From Vespula vulgaris (taxonomy: Eukaryota; Arthropoda; Insecta; Hymenoptera; Vespidae), in NCBI RefSeq assembly GCF_905475345.1, contig NC_066586.1:9866400-9930399 (forward strand): a stretch of 64,000 bases of DNA, read 5' to 3'. The position numbers and the translations under genes were made by a program. Shown piece after piece: positions 63,183 through 64,000 of this stretch; position 1 is the stretch's first letter, and each line of letters starts with the position of its first letter. The notes under the pieces were generated by a model. It searched no databases, was not told the DNA's origin, and saw nothing but the letters and a program-made list of their open reading frames with translations.

Positions 63183-63575
63183 AATATCGCTCCAAATGTG
63201 TGCGACTTCAGCGATGGGTGCGGAAAAAAACGAACTAAAAGTGCATTAGAAAAGTTTGTCCCTTCTCTCGATTCATCATATCGTGTGTATGCTTGTATAG
63301 ATACGTTGTACTCTTCACTCCATCGCTGTGCGTGAATTGAAGAACTGAGCTAAGACATCAGACACAGTGTATGATCGTCAATTTTTATGGAACCGCCGGT
63401 GCAAAGTCAATATGTATTTCATAAATGAAATGAAACGTGCGATTTCTAGATAGACGTTGATGCTCTTTACATACTTGAATTGACGTTAGGTTTATTACTT
63501 TTCTTGCATCTCTCTAAGACAATTCATTATAATAATAAACTGGTAATAATATTTATTATTATCAATAATTAATAG
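63183..63575 (+). repeat. Dispersed repeat, copy B
   Basis: Diverged second copy of 5343-5735 in the same orientation, about 57.8 kb away. Landmarks shared in order are AATATC at the left edge, TTCAGCGA, ACGAACTAAAA, TCGTGTGTATGCTTGTAT, ATGATCGTCAATTT, AAGTCAATATGTATTTC, TACTTGAAT, TTGCATCT and the well preserved ACAATTCATTA segment at 63519-63553. No flanking duplication was recognised. Confidence 0.65.
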
Positions 63576-64000
63576 AATTAAAAAGAATATAGTTATGTTT
63601 CATTGTAGAAAGAATTGGAATTCTTTATCCTTTGCTTATCTTGCCATATTGCTTGGTCTTAAATGTTCTTTTTAAATGTTTTTAGAGATTAACAAAAAAA
63701 AAATAATACATGGAACTAACAATCTTATTGCGATAGACAATACATAGAGCGATTTAAATTTGATTTAGAGCAGTTTAGATAGCAACTAATACACGTGAAG
63801 CGTCATTTTTCGTGACTCTACAATAAAATTATGATGAAACAAAAAGGTAGAAGTAAATTTGTATCATCGTGCATTATGTCAGGCTATTGATAATATTTTT
63901 GTATCGATAGAGAGATGACATTACGTTTCTGTCCGTTTTTGATAATCAAGGACTCATTTGAAAGATTAAAGTTCTTTTTACACGAGATAAGGATTCTTGA
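63576..64000. other. AT-rich end of window
   Basis: AT-rich intron sequence with an A-run near 63695-63703. Nothing is recognised. Confidence 0.5.

Overview
The window looks like arthropod nuclear DNA, most likely from a hymenopteran (probably a bee). The reasons are the low overall GC with sharp AT-rich and mid-GC compartments, the dense (GA)n/(CT)n microsatellites, very sparse coding sequence, and a recognisable insect-type neural RNA-binding protein gene spread over long introns. No prokaryotic features, CRISPR arrays or rRNA/tRNA genes were seen.

The one gene I recognise is Rbp6, the Musashi-family RRM protein, on the + strand. Its start codon is at 43601. Exon 1 (43601-43665) and a 41-bp exon 2 (46152-46192) join in frame to give MESQNQEIVASG...DPGKMFIGGLSWQTSP, the N-terminus plus the RNP2 strand of RRM1. 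The rest of the protein must lie beyond the right edge, because nothing resembling the rest of RRM1 is visible in the following 17.8 kb of intron. A GC-rich leader/promoter block with (GGC)n, (GA)n and (GTC)n tracts (about 42.25-43.6 kb) precedes the start codon and contains no ATG on the sense strand.

Region by region: 1-8.5 kb is AT-rich and gene-free, with one copy of a dispersed repeat (5343-5735). 8.56-12.16 kb holds a decayed Ty3/gypsy LTR retrotransposon on the minus strand, with LTR-like ends and gag, protease, RT and integrase remnants. 12.17-14.44 kb holds a decayed Ty1/copia LTR element on the plus strand; its 5' LTR lies about 12 bp from the 5' LTR of the gypsy element. 15.5-21.5 kb and 26.4-42.2 kb are mid-GC, microsatellite-rich noncoding DNA; an AT-rich island (21.5-24.4 and 24.85-26.4 kb) sits between them. 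A possible orphan coding exon is at 27052-27195. The Rbp6 locus occupies 42.2 kb to the right edge. Its second intron carries many microsatellites, a 348-bp element with 22-bp terminal inverted repeats (49093-49440), two candidate exons of unknown genes (53624-53832 plus strand, 56351-56425 minus strand) and a second copy of the dispersed repeat (63183-63575).

Most open reading frames in this window are translations of simple repeats or chance frames in intron/intergenic DNA and are not annotated. All calls come from reading the sequence by eye; no database search or alignment program was run.
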